Below, in pieces: positions 10,390-21,699 of a DNA stretch of 64,000 nucleotides (its first letter is position 1; every line of letters begins with the position of its first letter). Below the pieces are notes generated by a model. The model did no database searches. It saw only the letters and a program-made list of their open reading frames with translations, and was not told the DNA's origin. The translations under genes were made by a program, and so were the position numbers. This DNA comes from Pseudocercospora fijiensis CIRAD86 (lineage: Eukaryota; Ascomycota; Dothideomycetes; Mycosphaerellales; Mycosphaerellaceae), in NCBI RefSeq assembly GCF_000340215.1, contig NW_006921539.1, positions 2,304,507 through 2,368,506 of the forward strand, written 5' to 3'.

Positions 10390-12899
10390 GGGAGAATAGC
10401 CTAGTATACTACTTTCTCGTATAGCAATATCGAAACAAACCTACTAACTATACTAAAAACACTTTTATATAGCATTTTATTTTAACTATTTTATTATAAC
10501 AACCGAATAAGCTTAAGTAAAGATAAGCATTACGAATTAGTAGAATCCTCTAACTCCGATAAGCGCCCTAATCCTATTAACGAGGAAATTAGGCGACGAC
10601 TAGTTATTATAAGCGCCGTCTAACTAGGAGAGGCTATTAGGCCTTCTACGCTAGAGGTACTCTATAATATTATTATAAAGATAATCGAGAGGTAGACTAA
10701 GTTTCTCCGTTAGAATAGGCGCCGTCTACTAGAGCTAGGAAGCGGTAGAAACCCCTTATTTAAAGGTTAGAACGCTATAGTATATATAGAGCGCTTTAAG
10801 GATGCCTTAGTCGAGTACGAGCTTAATAGTAAGTCTAACTAGTACAAGATCCGGTCCCTTACGAGGACTACTATTACTAAGCTTTACCGAACCCTTAGAA
10901 CCCTAGTCGGCTACCTAGAAAAGGACGATAAGTCTAATACTAACTAGGAGACCTTTAAGTAGGCCTTTCTAAGGGAGTATCGGGAACGCGATAGCCGTCG
11001 TATTAAAAGTAGTTACGCGTAGCTCGAGGCCCTCTATTTAACGATACATACTAAGGATAACGACCTAAAGGAGTATATCCGCGAATTAATTAAGTTAGCA
11101 GATAGTATTAACTAGTAGAATCTCGAGAAGTCCTAAAGAACGAGGCTAATCCTTTAGGGGTTAACGTAGCCTATAGCTTAGTATATCTTCCGTTGCTATA
11201 AGCTTAGCGAGGCCGACCCTAAGAGCTTTAGAAGGTACAAAGAGGTCCTAGAGTATATTAAGGCCGATATCGATAGCTCCGCCGATACGAGGAAGTTTAT
11301 TTACGGCGAAGATAGGAATAACCTAGTATAGATTAGAAGCGATTCCTTAGGAATTACTAGGGGACCTAAGTTTCTTCTCGAATCGCAAAGTAGTCCTAAG
11401 CCTATAACTCGTACTATTACTAAATACTCTTAGGAGGTAGTAGATATAGCTGAATCCCTAGCCTAGCTTAACCTTAATACGAAAGCATTATAGCGAGTTA
11501 GGGAGGTTATTAATACTAGTATACTAAAGGAGGCGCTACTAGTCTACTAGTTCCCTAACCCTAACTATTCTAAAGCCCCTTTAGTTAATGTCTACGCTAT
11601 ACGAAAGATCTATTCTAACTTAGATAGCAAGTGCTAGATATACGGCGGTTTTAAATATATCTAATCGGACTGCCCTATCTAGAAAGAGCTTCTTAATAGG
11701 AAGCTCGTTATCTAAGTAAATAGCCGGCTCTACTATACCGATACTAGCGACAAGATCGACTTCGAATAGGATCGTAGAGTACTAAAGCTACCTTAACTTA
11801 GGACCCTTCTAGAGAAGAAGTATACTATATAGCGGCAAGATCGAGTTCGAGGAGACTAGAAATAGTATCCTCGCTACTTTTACTAAACGAGAAACTTAAA
11901 GGTTAGGGCAAAGTAGGTAGATAAGTAAAGTAGTAATAGTACTACTAAGACCGTTAAGGTTAGCTTTGTTTCTTAGGACTAGGACTTAGTCGCTAACGTT
12001 TACGCGGTTACTAATAGTAGTATAGGTATCTACGCTACTACGAGGTCCTAAACCTAGTTCTAAATATAAAGTAAGGGCAAAGGCCCGTAGAATCCTTCTC
12101 GCCCTACTACCTAGTATAGTAGCCCCTACTAGGATACTTAAAAACAAGGCTACCGATAAGGCTAGACAATAGCGAGAGTTAACCGCTAAGACTAAGACTC
12201 TCTAAATAGCTAAAGACTACGCTACCCGAGCTAGTACTATTACTACTATATCTATAGGGAGCTTAGCTATTCTAGAGATAGTAGAGACTCTAGAGGTCGA
12301 TATAGAGAATAATACTACCGATATTAGTAGTACTCTAGGCCTAGCTAACCTACCGGCCTATAAGCGGAAGTTAGCCGATCTAAAGAGCTTTTACTTTAAT
12401 AGGTATATAAAGAAGTATAGTACTAGCCCTACCGATTCCTACGATATAAAGGCAAACGCTCTCTTCTAGTCTTTATAGTTCTTAGACCTTAAGTCTAATA
12501 TATCTATAGGAGACCTACTAGCGTAAGGGTTGCCTACTAACCTATTCTAGAGCCGAATCCCTAACGATACTATCTTTATAAAAGACCTTACTACCCTCTA
12601 AAGGAAATAGGGACGAGAAGACTATATTAATATCTCCTTCCTATAGTTCCTCCCTAAATTCTTAGGCGTTATAGGACTAGTAGAAGATAAATCGGTAATT
12701 CTTTAGAACTAGGAGGATACTATCGAGATTCGATAATATATAAAGAAGGGGTCTAGAGCCTATCTTAGTTTTAGTTAAGGCTATCCGATTTACTAGCTAG
12801 TAGATTAGTCGAGTAGTACCTCCTTAACCTAAGGAACTTTACTCTATTCCTAATAATATAGACCTTTTAGTAGTTACTTATTCCTTCGCTATCGCTCCT

Positions 12900-13403
12900 A
12901 GTAGTTCTATTCTACTATAAACTATATTGCCTTCTTTCTTATCTACCTATATCTCTTTAAAACTCGTAATACCGTCGGTTAGCTAGTAATAACGTTGTAT
13001 TCGTCGTATAGATACTATACTACCTTATTTTAATAGATATATAGTCGGTTATTAAGGAATTTAAAGATACGCTATATTAATAGGGTAGGTTAGTTAAATT
13101 ACGACTATACGCGCTTAGCGATACTTATATCCTTAAAGATTAGTAATAGCGACTATAAACGACCTAACCTTAAGAGCTCTTTAATATAGAATAAACTAAA
13201 TAGGTAATAATTATTATAGATCTTATCGATACTACGCCTAGCGATATTTAGTAGCTCGGAGATAGTAATATTAGATAACTCGCTCTCGTCGAAGAGGCGC
13301 TTAATCTTATTAAGCTAATAGTCTAGCAAACGCGCTATTAGTAACACCATCGAGGGGTCTATACTATAGAAATAGAGACGACGAGGTATAGGTATAGTAT
13401 CAT
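12900..13403 (-). mobile_element. N-terminal relic of a Tc1/mariner-superfamily transposase
   Basis: The minus strand reads a helix-rich N-terminus with RLFDESELSNITISELLNIA, then a second helix-turn-helix resembling the family: LYIYxNKVVxYLYDEYNVIT followed by PTVLRVLKRYRxIRKKA. This matches the paired HTH region ahead of the DDE core in fungal Tc1/pogo-like transposases. The catalytic core is absent, because the sequence runs directly into the gag copy at about 12895. TAG stops mark RIP. The right end at about 13400 is the sharp boundary to non-RIP gene sequence. Confidence 0.6.
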
Positions 13404-13695
13404 TTTAGAGAGAGGTAGGAAACCGCCAAGAAGCTAGTTCTGTGCTGGTTGTGGTATAGCTGCACCGCAGCAAGTTCCATGTCCCTCCGAGCGCATAGCG
13501 CGACATATTGAATAGCGTAATCGAAGGTTTGGGTTCTGCTCTGCTGTACGAACGGTTCCGCACAGCTGTGGCTGAAAGCTCCATCTCAGCTCACACATTA
13601 ATTATGCTTGACTCATTCACTGACAGCGCTTCTAATTATCATTGTCCGCTTGACAGTAATTCCGAGCAGAACTCGATAGACTTGGACTCATCAGC

Positions 13696-15237
13696 ATGGA
13701 CCACTTCAATTCTACCGATTTCGACACCCACATCAATGATCTTATCTTGGAATGGAAAATCCCAGGTCTAGCGATTGCAGTCAGCCAAGGTGAAGACGTT
13801 CGCTCAAAAGGCTTTGGTCTTGCGACTCTCGACCCACCAAGACCGTGCAATGGCGATACAATCTTCGACCTGGCTTCCAGCTCCAAATCACTCACAGCTG
13901 CATCAGTAGGACTTCTCGTTGCCGATGAGGAGAAGTATTCGAATGTGACCTGGACCGCCAAGATGCACGACCTATTACCTGACGACTTCGTAATGTCTGA
14001 AGAGAGTTACACCAAGGACATTACGGTTGAAGACACATTAGGCCATCGGACAGGACTTCCACGGCACGATTTGTCTTATTTTGGCATTCGATCAAACCAT
14101 ACCGACACTCCTCAATCTGTGACTCGCAACCTGCGGAACCTGCAGCTTAATGCTCCCATAAGAACGAAGTATCAGTACAACAACATATTCTATACTGTGG
14201 CAACACATCTCGTGGAGAAGTTCTCGGGCGCCGACTTTTCAGATTTCCTCCAGAAGAATTTCTTTGCACCGCTCAATATGACTTCTACGCATCTACAGCC
14301 CGATGCCTCAAAGGCAGCCGGACTTGAAGAGCGCCTTGCCACGCCATATCATTGGGTCGACGAAACCAAATCCTACAGAACCGTGCCGTATCAGCAGTGT
14401 CCCGAAGCGCAGGGCGCAGGGTCTGTCATGACCAGTGTCAATGATTACATCAAGTGGGTACGGGCATTGATGAACCAACAAGATCCTATCACGAAAGAAG
14501 TCTTTGAGGGCATCACCAAAATTCGCATCCCAATCGATCCGGACGTCGATGATGAGGATAGAGACCCCTTCACATCTTTCGAAGGCTATGCTACCGGCCT
14601 GGGTGTCAAGTACTATCGTGGAGCGCAAATCATTAGTCACGACGGCGGGGTTCCTGGCTTCAGCAGTATTCATCTGTTCATGCCAGAACATGATTTTGCA
14701 CTCATTGTTCTTGGCAATACTGGTGAAGCGGGAACGATCTGTGACGTTGTTGCGATGGAGCTCGTTGATGCTATGCTGAAGGTTCCACGCACTGAAAGAG
14801 TCGACTGGTTGGCTCGAGCGAAAGCGATGAAAGAGAAGGAGGACAAGGAGGACAAGGAAGATAGCTTGCGGAAGAAGCTGCTACAGGATTCCGAAAATCC
14901 AGAAGCTCTGAAGATGCCACTGGAGACCTATGCTGGACACTACTGGAATGTCGGATATCGGGGCATTGAGATTCAAATCAGAGACGGAAACCTCTTCATC
15001 GATGCGAGCGACCGTTCGATGGGGTTCTACCTTACTTTGGAGCATCTCAAAGATCAGACGCTGTTCGAAGGCAGAATGGAGGACTACTTTGATGGCTCAG
15101 AAGGGGAAATGGCTGCCGAGTTCAAATTCGACAATGACAGGGTTGTGAAGTTGGGTCTAGATATGGAGAGTGATCTTGGGCACTACATCTGGTTCGACAA
15201 AGTGGAAGGGCCGAGAAAGGACTTGCCCGCCAGGTAG
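13696..15237 (+). CDS. Beta-lactamase-fold serine hydrolase (class C / penicillin-binding type)
   Basis: An intronless 513-residue protein of the beta-lactamase/transpeptidase-like family. The nucleophile motif SxxK is SSSK at residues 61-64, in FDLASSSKSLTA. The second motif, Y-x-N, is YNN at 161-163. The third is HDGG at 315-318, in the position of the KTG/HxG box. A C-terminal beta-rich domain (about residues 405-505: ETYAGHYWNVGYRGIEI, LKDQTLFEG) resembles the lipocalin-like tail often attached to such hydrolases. A charged Lys/Glu/Asp linker precedes it (about 374-395). There is no signal peptide, so a cytosolic ester or amide hydrolase is likely; the substrate cannot be told. Fungal relatives include secondary-metabolism hydrolases, but no cluster is visible here. 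The gene lies in a 2.5-kb island between two RIP blocks and is itself not RIP-mutated. Confidence 0.88.
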   Translation: MDHFNSTDFDTHINDLILEWKIPGLAIAVSQGEDVRSKGFGLATLDPPRPCNGDTIFDLASSSKSLTAASVGLLVADEEKYSNVTWTAKMHDLLPDDFVMSEESYTKDITVEDTLGHRTGLPRHDLSYFGIRSNHTDTPQSVTRNLRNLQLNAPIRTKYQYNNIFYTVATHLVEKFSGADFSDFLQKNFFAPLNMTSTHLQPDASKAAGLEERLATPYHWVDETKSYRTVPYQQCPEAQGAGSVMTSVNDYIKWVRALMNQQDPITKEVFEGITKIRIPIDPDVDDEDRDPFTSFEGYATGLGVKYYRGAQIISHDGGVPGFSSIHLFMPEHDFALIVLGNTGEAGTICDVVAMELVDAMLKVPRTERVDWLARAKAMKEKEDKEDKEDSLRKKLLQDSENPEALKMPLETYAGHYWNVGYRGIEIQIRDGNLFIDASDRSMGFYLTLEHLKDQTLFEGRMEDYFDGSEGEMAAEFKFDNDRVVKLGLDMESDLGHYIWFDKVEGPRKDLPAR

Positions 15238-15418
15238 TCATTCGTTTGCTGTCTTTTTTTTTCAAGATTCGGACCTCTTGTGATCTTTCTTGAAGGATGT
15301 ATTGATGTATGCCAAAGAACACATTCACAAAGAAGGTAGTTATCAGCAAACAAATGAGCATACTTAGACTTGCCGACTCGGGCTCTCCGGTCCTTCTCAT
15401 ACACAGGCAGTAAGCATC

Positions 15419-15913
15419 ATGTCTCACGACCAGACCGCTGAAGACAAAAGCAAGCAGGGCTCTGACGAAAGGACCAAGTCGAGCGCGGAGAAAGAAGTTG
15501 ATGAAGATTGGCAGAATGTGAAGGTGAACGAAGAGGCAAGCATTATTACTCAGCCGAAGTGCCTCGCGTCGGCTTACACCAATAATCTCGCACAGGGAGT
15601 CCCTGAGACTGCCTCAGACGACGAAGCATCGCAGAGGCTCCGAGAGTCTCCAGAAGTCATTACGGAGGAGGCCACGGAGGAGTTCACAATGATTGAAAGC
15701 AAAGATGTTCCAACGGCGGAGAATTTGGAGGCGAATGGCAAGCCGTATGGTGGGTTCGTGGCTCCTTCAAAGCCTATGCGAAGAGGTGGGCTGAAGGGCG
15801 GCGAAACGAAGTCCAAGTCTAAGGGTGGCCGGAGAGATAGCCTTGATTGTAGCAGACTTTTAGCGTCCCATTCTTTTGGGTTCCTGCGGGACTGTATCCA
15901 CCATTCCCGCTAG
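15419..15913 (+). CDS. Small acidic disordered protein, 3' end possibly disrupted
   Basis: A 164-residue open frame with an ATG and ordinary codon use for the island. Residues 1-120 are rich in Glu, Asp, Ser and Lys and look disordered. They contain VDEDWQNVKVNEEAS and ATEEFTMIES, followed by a Gly/Arg/Lys patch near 120-140 (PMRRGGLKGGETKSKSKGGR). The last ~25 residues (after RRDSLD) change character to a hydrophobic/Cys/His-containing tail, and RIP-type DNA begins about 70 bases after the stop. I infer that the native C-terminus may have been lost to a transposon insertion. It lies 181 bp downstream of the hydrolase on the same strand. I do not recognise a family. Confidence 0.5.
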   Translation: MSHDQTAEDKSKQGSDERTKSSAEKEVDEDWQNVKVNEEASIITQPKCLASAYTNNLAQGVPETASDDEASQRLRESPEVITEEATEEFTMIESKDVPTAENLEANGKPYGGFVAPSKPMRRGGLKGGETKSKSKGGRRDSLDCSRLLASHSFGFLRDCIHHSR

Positions 15914-16059
15914 GAAATGGCCCGATTATTAGGCGTATGATGGGACCCACCAAACTTACGGAAATGCTCGGTTTTAGTGTGTTAGCTCGGTTTGCCTAAT
16001 TAGGCTATATTGTTGTCGCAATTAGACTAGTATAGCGACTTCTAAGGTGTTGTTAGTTG

Positions 16060-17510
16060 CTATCTACGGCTTCTTCTTCTTCGGCCTCTTAATAGCTCGT
16101 AGCATTGTCGCTCTCGGTCTCTTACGCTTGCTATTACTACTGTATTTATTAGAAGTCCGCCTCTTACCTACTACCTCTCGTAAAGCGTTATTATTGTCTA
16201 ACTAAGGGAAGTCTTCTACTACTTCTAGGTCTTCTTTTAATAGTAAAGCCGACCTTAATAGTAAAGCCGCTCTTGCTAGCGAAGTGAGGTCTACAACCTC
16301 GGCTGTCTCTTCGATAGTATCTAAGTTAAATAGCTAAGCTAACTGCGCCTACAATAGCGACTCGCGGAGCGGCGCCTTCTTGCGAGGTAAGGGCCTAAAG
16401 GGTAGCGGACTCGGCGTAAGAAGGTCGATAACTTGTAACGGTCGACGTATTAGGGATAAGAGGGTCTTATTAAGCGGCGGAAGATTAAACGCTCGAGGTC
16501 TATATTTAGTCGCTAGCGGCGGTAGTAGTAGTAGTAGCGGAAGTGTCGGATACCGAGGCAGTTGTTGTTATTAGCGAGTTAGAGTAATAGGTTTAGGTAG
16601 AAGGTCCGTCTACTGTCGCTGTCGCTGTCGCCGGTTACTAGTTAATTAGACCTTAGGCGCGCCTTCTTAAAGGAAGTCGTCTAGCGAGAAGTTAGCTAAC
16701 TAAGTAAGCGTGTCCTTTACCTTGCGTAAGAAGCCTCTTATAAACTTGTCTTTTAGCGTGCTATCGTAGATTGTCTTATCGTTACGGACCGTATAGAAGT
16801 GCTATAAGAGGCCTTCTATACCTTCGTTAAAGTAAGCGCGAAGGTCTCGAAGATAGGGGTCGCTAGTAGTATAGTTTTAAGTGTCTTCGAAGCCCTCGAG
16901 AAACAAGGTAGTACTGTCTCGTTGCCGCTAGTATTAACTAATTTCTATACTATTAAAGCCGCAGTAGAAACTGATATAGATCTATTATTATTGCAGAGTA
17001 AGCGGTATTACAAACAGGTAGTATCTTAGAATATAGTAGCAAGGCAGGTGCTGCTAAAACTATAGCAGGCAATTACAGTAAGGAGGTTGTTGTCCGTCGC
17101 GATATAATACAAGGCCTTTGTATAGCGGCAATGCCTTAGCCTTATATTCTTCCGCAATAGCGAGTTGTTTCCTAACGAAGTCCTACGCCGCTAGAGGGCT
17201 TAATTGCTTAAAATACGGCATCTCTTTAACCTTCTAGTATTGCGTGCGTTTGCTAATTCTATAGCTTTGTAGGTCCGCCTTATATAGTTGTCGAGCGTCG
17301 ATTGTTAGCAACTTAGTTATAGTGCTATACATCGTTAACTAAGGAAGGTCCTTCTTCCGGTCGTATTTAATAGTATTATAGTATCCTTCTAGCGGCGAAG
17401 TAGTACGTATTTGTATAAGAACTAGGTTACGAAGACGTGCCTAGGTTGCCTATTTCTATAACTTCTCTAACCCCTAGTTCTTCCGTAAATACTAAGCCTC
17501 TTCTGCTAGT
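16060..17510 (-). mobile_element. Mutator-like (MULE) transposase relic, C-terminal half with SWIM zinc finger
   Basis: The minus strand continues the frame begun at 29768-31085; the two halves are separated by the 12-kb LTR element. Visible motifs are TTSPLEGYYNTIKYDRKKDL (the MULE C-terminal region) and a SWIM-type finger, CNCLLxFxxHLPCYYIL. The SWIM consensus is CxC...CxH; here the final His is Tyr, a CAT/CAC-to-TAT/TAC change typical of RIP. After the finger comes LRDLRAYFNEGIEGLLxHFY, then a Pro/Ser/Arg-rich tail to about 16060. Stops are mostly TAG. The junction at 17511-17514 is the left target-site duplication (CTGT). The stretch 15914-16060 holds the transition from gene sequence into RIP-type DNA and no recognised feature. 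Confidence 0.75.
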
Positions 17511-17514
17511 CTGT

Positions 17515-17793
17515 TATTGGCTAGTAACCGGCCCTACACCTATGGGCTAGTTTTGAGCCTATATAAGAGGCCTCCTTCTGCAGAGTAGACAGATCATTAA
17601 CCTCGTATAGCACATTGTTTATATCACACTTCTACAATGCCTATATTGTAGGGCTCTAGTTATTAGCCTAAGCGATAGTCTCGTCATCCTATCTTGCTAA
17701 ATATAGCTGCCTATATTGCTATAGGTTATATTACCCTCGGTAGCCTATACTATTGCTACGAGTAGTGGTAGTAGTATTAGTTTCCGTCCTTTA
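17515..17793 (+). repeat. 5' LTR (279 bp)
   Basis: It starts TATTGGCTAGTAACCGGCCC and ends TTTCCGTCCTTTA, and is near-identical to 29485-29763. The expected terminal TG...CA is not intact: TA stands at both ends, as RIP of TG and CA would produce. The region after the LTR (17794 onward, TTAGAGCCGAAGG) would hold the primer-binding site; I cannot assign the tRNA. The interval 17794-18400 is otherwise non-coding leader. Confidence 0.9.
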
Positions 17794-18407
17794 TTAGAGC
17801 CGAAGGTAGGGCTATCTCTTTATATCTGATAGGTTCGGGTATATTAAAGGTGGTCTCTAGGCACGAATAGCTATAACCGAAGCGAGGGTACGACAAGAGC
17901 CTACGATACGGACGATACCGAAGTATCTTAAGGGGCCGTTACGACAAGCAGAGAAACCTCTTAACGAGGGCATCGCTTTAACCCCGAAAAGCTGCAAACC
18001 CTTAGGACTATTATAGCTTAGGGCCTAGTCTATAACTATAGCTAGCTTCTAAGGACTCGGCTCCGGGTCGAAGACCTATTTAGCACCGCTTACTCGAGAT
18101 AAGCTACCGCACGCCTAAGGAGGAGATAGACTAATTACCTATCGGCCTTGCTTGGTTTGCTAAGACTATCTATACGATAGCAATTTCTAGATTGCAGGTC
18201 GGATGCCTAGACAGTTCCCCTATTAACCGGGTAGATTGTTTCGGGATTCGCTGCCTCGTTCGGATAGTGCTTAGCCTTCTACTAGAAAAAGAAGGTCCCC
18301 GCCCCCCCGCCTAGCTAAAGGAGATACGAGCTGGTTTCTAGGATCCAGATATAAATAGAGATTGCAGTCTCTCCCTCCGAGCGGCTTTCGTCTAATACTA
18401 AACTTAG

Positions 18408-18438
18408 CTCCTAGGGGTATATAGGCGACCCCTAGGAG
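18408..18438. repeat. Leader hairpin, copy 2 (11-bp stem)
   Basis: CTCCTAGGGGT pairs with ACCCCTAGGAG around the loop ATATAGGCG. It is the counterpart of 10324-10354, where both stem arms differ in a paired manner. Confidence 0.85.
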
Positions 18439-18446
18439 GCTAAACT

Positions 18447-18473
18447 CTAATACTACCCCGGGGGTAACATTAG
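18447..18473. repeat. CCCCGGGG-centred palindrome, copy 3 (ahead of gag)
   Basis: CTAATACTACCCC/GGGGGTAACATTAG, 27 bp. It lies nine bases after the hairpin and about 120 bases before the inferred gag start. Confidence 0.88.
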
Positions 18474-18592
18474 AAGAAAACAGCCTAGCATACCATTTTC
18501 TCGCATAGCAACATCGAAACAAACTAAACCTATAATATATACTAAAAACACTTTCCTATAGTATTTCATTTTAACTACTTTATAACAATCGA

Positions 18593-21500
18593 ATAAGCTC
18601 TAGCGAAAGCGAGCATTACGAATTAGCGGAATCTTCGGAATCTAATAACCTACCGGACCCTATTAACGAAGAAATCAGGCGACGACTAGTTGTTATAAGC
18701 GCTATCGAACTAGGGGCTGTCGAGCCTTCTACGCCCGAGGCCCTCTATAATGTCGTTATAAAGATGATTTAAGGGCAAACTAACCTTCTCCGTTAGAACA
18801 GGCGTCGCCCGCTAGAGCTAGGAAGCAGTAGGAACCCTCTGTTCGAAGGGTAGAACGCTACGGCGCACGTAGAACGCTTTAAGGACAACTTAGCCGAGTA
18901 CGGACTCGAAGAGGAGTCGGACTAGTATAAGGTCCGGTCCCTTACGAGGACTACTATTACTAAGCTTCACCGAACCCTTAGAACCCTAGTTAGCTACCTA
19001 GAAAAGGACGACAAGTCTAATGCCGACTAGGAGGTCTTTAAGCAGGCCTTTATAAGGGAGTATCGGGATCGCGATAGCCGTCGCATTAAAGGCAGTCGTA
19101 CGTAGCTTAAGAACCTCTATATAGAGAGGCGCACCGAAAATAACGACCTAAAGGAGTACGTCCGCGAGTTTGTTAAGTTAGCGGACGGCATCGACTAGTA
19201 GGACCTCGAGAATTCTTAGAGAACGAGGCTGCTCCTTAAAGGGTTACCGTAGTCTACGGCTAAGCGTGTCTTCCGTCGCTACAAGCTTAGCGAAGCTAAT
19301 CCCGAGACCTTTAGGAAGTATAAAGAGGTCCTAGAGGCTATTAAGGACGACATTAATAGCTCCGCCGACGCAAAGAAGTTCATTTACGGCGAGGACCGGA
19401 ATAACCTAGCCTAGGTAAGGAACGATGCCTCGGGAACTAGAGGGCCTAAGTTTCTTCCTAAATCGCAAAGTAGTCCTAGTACCGTAACTCCTACTATTAC
19501 TAAGCATTCTTAGGACGTTACGGACTTAGCTAAATCCCTAGCCTAGCTCAACCTTAATGCGAAAGTACTGTAGCGAGTTAGGGAGGTCCTTAATACTAGT
19601 ATACTAAAGGATGTGCTACTAGTCTACTAGGTCTCCGATCCCAACTACCCTAAGGCCCCTTTAGTTAACGTCTACGCTATACGGAAGATCCATTCGGACT
19701 TAGATAGCAAGTGCTAGATGTGCGGCGGTTTTAAATATGTTCAATTAGACTGCCCTATCTAAAAGGAGCTTCTTAAAAGGAAGCTCGTTATATAAGTAAA
19801 TAGTCGGTTCTACTATACCGACACCGGCGACAAGATTGACTTCGAGTAGGATCGCAGAGCCCCGAAGCTACCTTAACTTAGGAGTCTTCTAGAGAAGAAG
19901 TATAGTAGCAAGATCGAGTTTAAGGACACTAGGAACAGTACCCTCGCCGCTATTACTAAACGAGAGACTTAGAAGGTTAGGGCAAAACAGGTTAAGGAGC
20001 GAAGCAGTGACGGTACTACTAAGCCTATTAAAGTCAACTTTGTATCTTAGGACCCGGACGCAGTTACTAATGTTTACGCGGTTACTAAGAACAGTATAGA
20101 TGTCTACGCTGCTATAAGGTCCTAAACCTAGTCCTAGGGCAAGGGTAAGAGCCCGTAGAACCCTACCCGCCCTAGTGCGGCAGCCCCTACTAGGATACTC
20201 AAGAAGCAGGCAGCTAATAAGGCTAAGAAACAGCGAGAATCAGTCGCTAAGACTAAGATACTCTAGACAGCTGAAGACCGTGCAACCCGAGCTAGTATAG
20301 CTACTCCGGAGGTCCTAGAGACTCCCGATATCGATATAGAGGATGTTGCTACCGACATTAGTAGTACCCTAGGCCTAGCTAACCCGCCGGCCTATAAGCG
20401 AAAGTCAGCCGACCTAAAGAGCTTTCGCTTTAATAGGTACATAAAGAAGTATAGTGCCGGGCCTACTAACTCTTACGATACAAAGGCAAATGCTCTCTTC
20501 TAGGCTTTATAGTTCCTAGACCTTAAGTCTAACGTGTCTATAGGGGAGCTTCTAGTATACGGTTTGCCTACTAACCTGTTCTAGAGCCGGATTCCTAACG
20601 ATACTACCTTTATAAAAGACCTTGTAGCCCTCCGACGTAAACAGGGGCGAGAGGACTATATCGACGTCTCTTCCCTATAGTTCCTTCCTAAATTTTTAGG
20701 GGCCTAGGAGTTAGCAGAAGGCGAATTAGTAACCTACGAGAGCTAGGAGACTATCGATAATACTAACGAAGAGGGGATTGAGGAGATAGGCCGAGGGGAT
20801 AATAATAATACCGACTCTGCTTCGGTTTCAGTTTCTATTAAGGCTGTCCGATTTACTAGCTAATAAATCGGTCGAGTAGGACCTCCTCGACCTAAGGAAC
20901 TTTACTCTATCTCTAATAATGTAGACCTTTCCGTAGTTACCCGTTCCTTTGCCGTCGTTCCCGCTATCTATATTCAAGTTACTATCAGAAGCTATAGTTA
21001 GCAGTTGCTAGCAATGCTTAATAATAGCTTAGAGTCACTTATTATAAGTAAGCGCTAGGCTAAATAGCTCCGACTGCCAATAAACAGAGATATTTCCCTT
21101 AGTATATAGGGAGTGAATAGGGAGGTTGCGCTAGTAGGTGCCTACTATAATGTTATAGTAGACGCTTTCGGTATATGCTTTTCCTTTACCTTCTAGATTG
21201 CCGCCGACCCGAATACGCTAATCATTCTAGGTCGTCTATAGTCTCGTATAACCCGGGGTGTCTAGCGCAACTGCGACGATAGCTCTTAGGAAGGAACTAT
21301 CGCTAACTAGAAGGGCAACCGAGTCGTGTTTACTAGTTATGTCGGAAACACTAGCTACAAGTCCTACGAGGATATCCTTGCTACTTCTAAGCGCTCTTCG
21401 GGAAACGCTATAGCGCGGTTATAAGACCGGCAATCTGCGCTATAAGTCAATATAGCTTAAATAGGTTATATCTAGAGGTGCGCCGCTCCGTACGACAAGG

Positions 21501-21660
21501 CTAGTTTCTAGGCTCTATACTAAGGAGACGAATGCTCGAAGCAATAGCGAGTATAACAGTGTAACGACTACCTAGTACACGAATCTCGGTAATAATGCTA
21601 TCGTAGGCATCGCCGCCGGAAGCGGATCTACCCGAGCCCGAATCCGAACTAACCAATTAG
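18593..21660 (+). pseudogene. gag-protease of the 12-kb LTR element (RIP-inactivated)
   Basis: A single frame runs from about 18593 to the palindrome at 21670 with only RIP-type stops. The inferred start is ATA at 18593, probably a mutated ATG. The gag portion is rich in charged helices (EEIRRRLVVISAIELG; LEKDDKSNA; KEYVREFVKLADGID). The zinc knuckle at 19712-19753 reads C-x-M-C-GGFK-Y-V-x-L-DCP, which fits C-x2-C-x4-H-x4-C with the His changed to Tyr. Further on, INRDISLSIxGVNREVALVG followed by YYNVIVDAFGICFSFTF and NTLIILGR resembles a retroviral-type aspartic protease/dUTPase-like segment. Assignment as protease is inference from position; no clear DTG/DSG is left. The frame is offset from pol by one base class. 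Confidence 0.7.
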
Positions 21661-21669
21661 AGCGCCGAG

Positions 21670-21696
21670 CTAATGCTACCCCGGGGGTGTTATTAG
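21670..21696. repeat. CCCCGGGG-centred palindrome, copy 4 (gag-pro / pol boundary)
   Basis: CTAATGCTACCCC/GGGGGTGTTATTAG, 27 bp. It lies exactly where the frame-2 gag-pro reading gives way to the frame-1 pol reading. Confidence 0.88.
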
Positions 21697-21699
21697 GAA

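Larger units (their letters stand above)
10195..12895 (+). mobile_element. Partial second copy of the large LTR element (5' leader and gag)
   Basis: The sequence from CCCCCGCCTAGCTAA onward is colinear with 18302-20960 of the complete element. It includes the leader hairpin, the CCCCGGGG palindrome and the gag frame. The gag zinc-knuckle region near 11630 reads C-stop-I-Y-GGFKYI with stops, so it is more strongly RIP-mutated than the 17.5-29.8 kb copy. Similarity ends near 12895, where a minus-strand Tc1/mariner relic begins. No pol follows. The LTR of this copy would lie inside or beyond the assembly gap. Differences from the other copy are mostly C-to-T and G-to-A. Confidence 0.85.

Noticed and set aside
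16380..18522. Short frames at 16380-16574 (plus) and 18271-18522 (minus)
   Set aside because: They lie in RIP-degraded MULE and LTR-leader sequence, antisense to or out of frame with the recognised element proteins.
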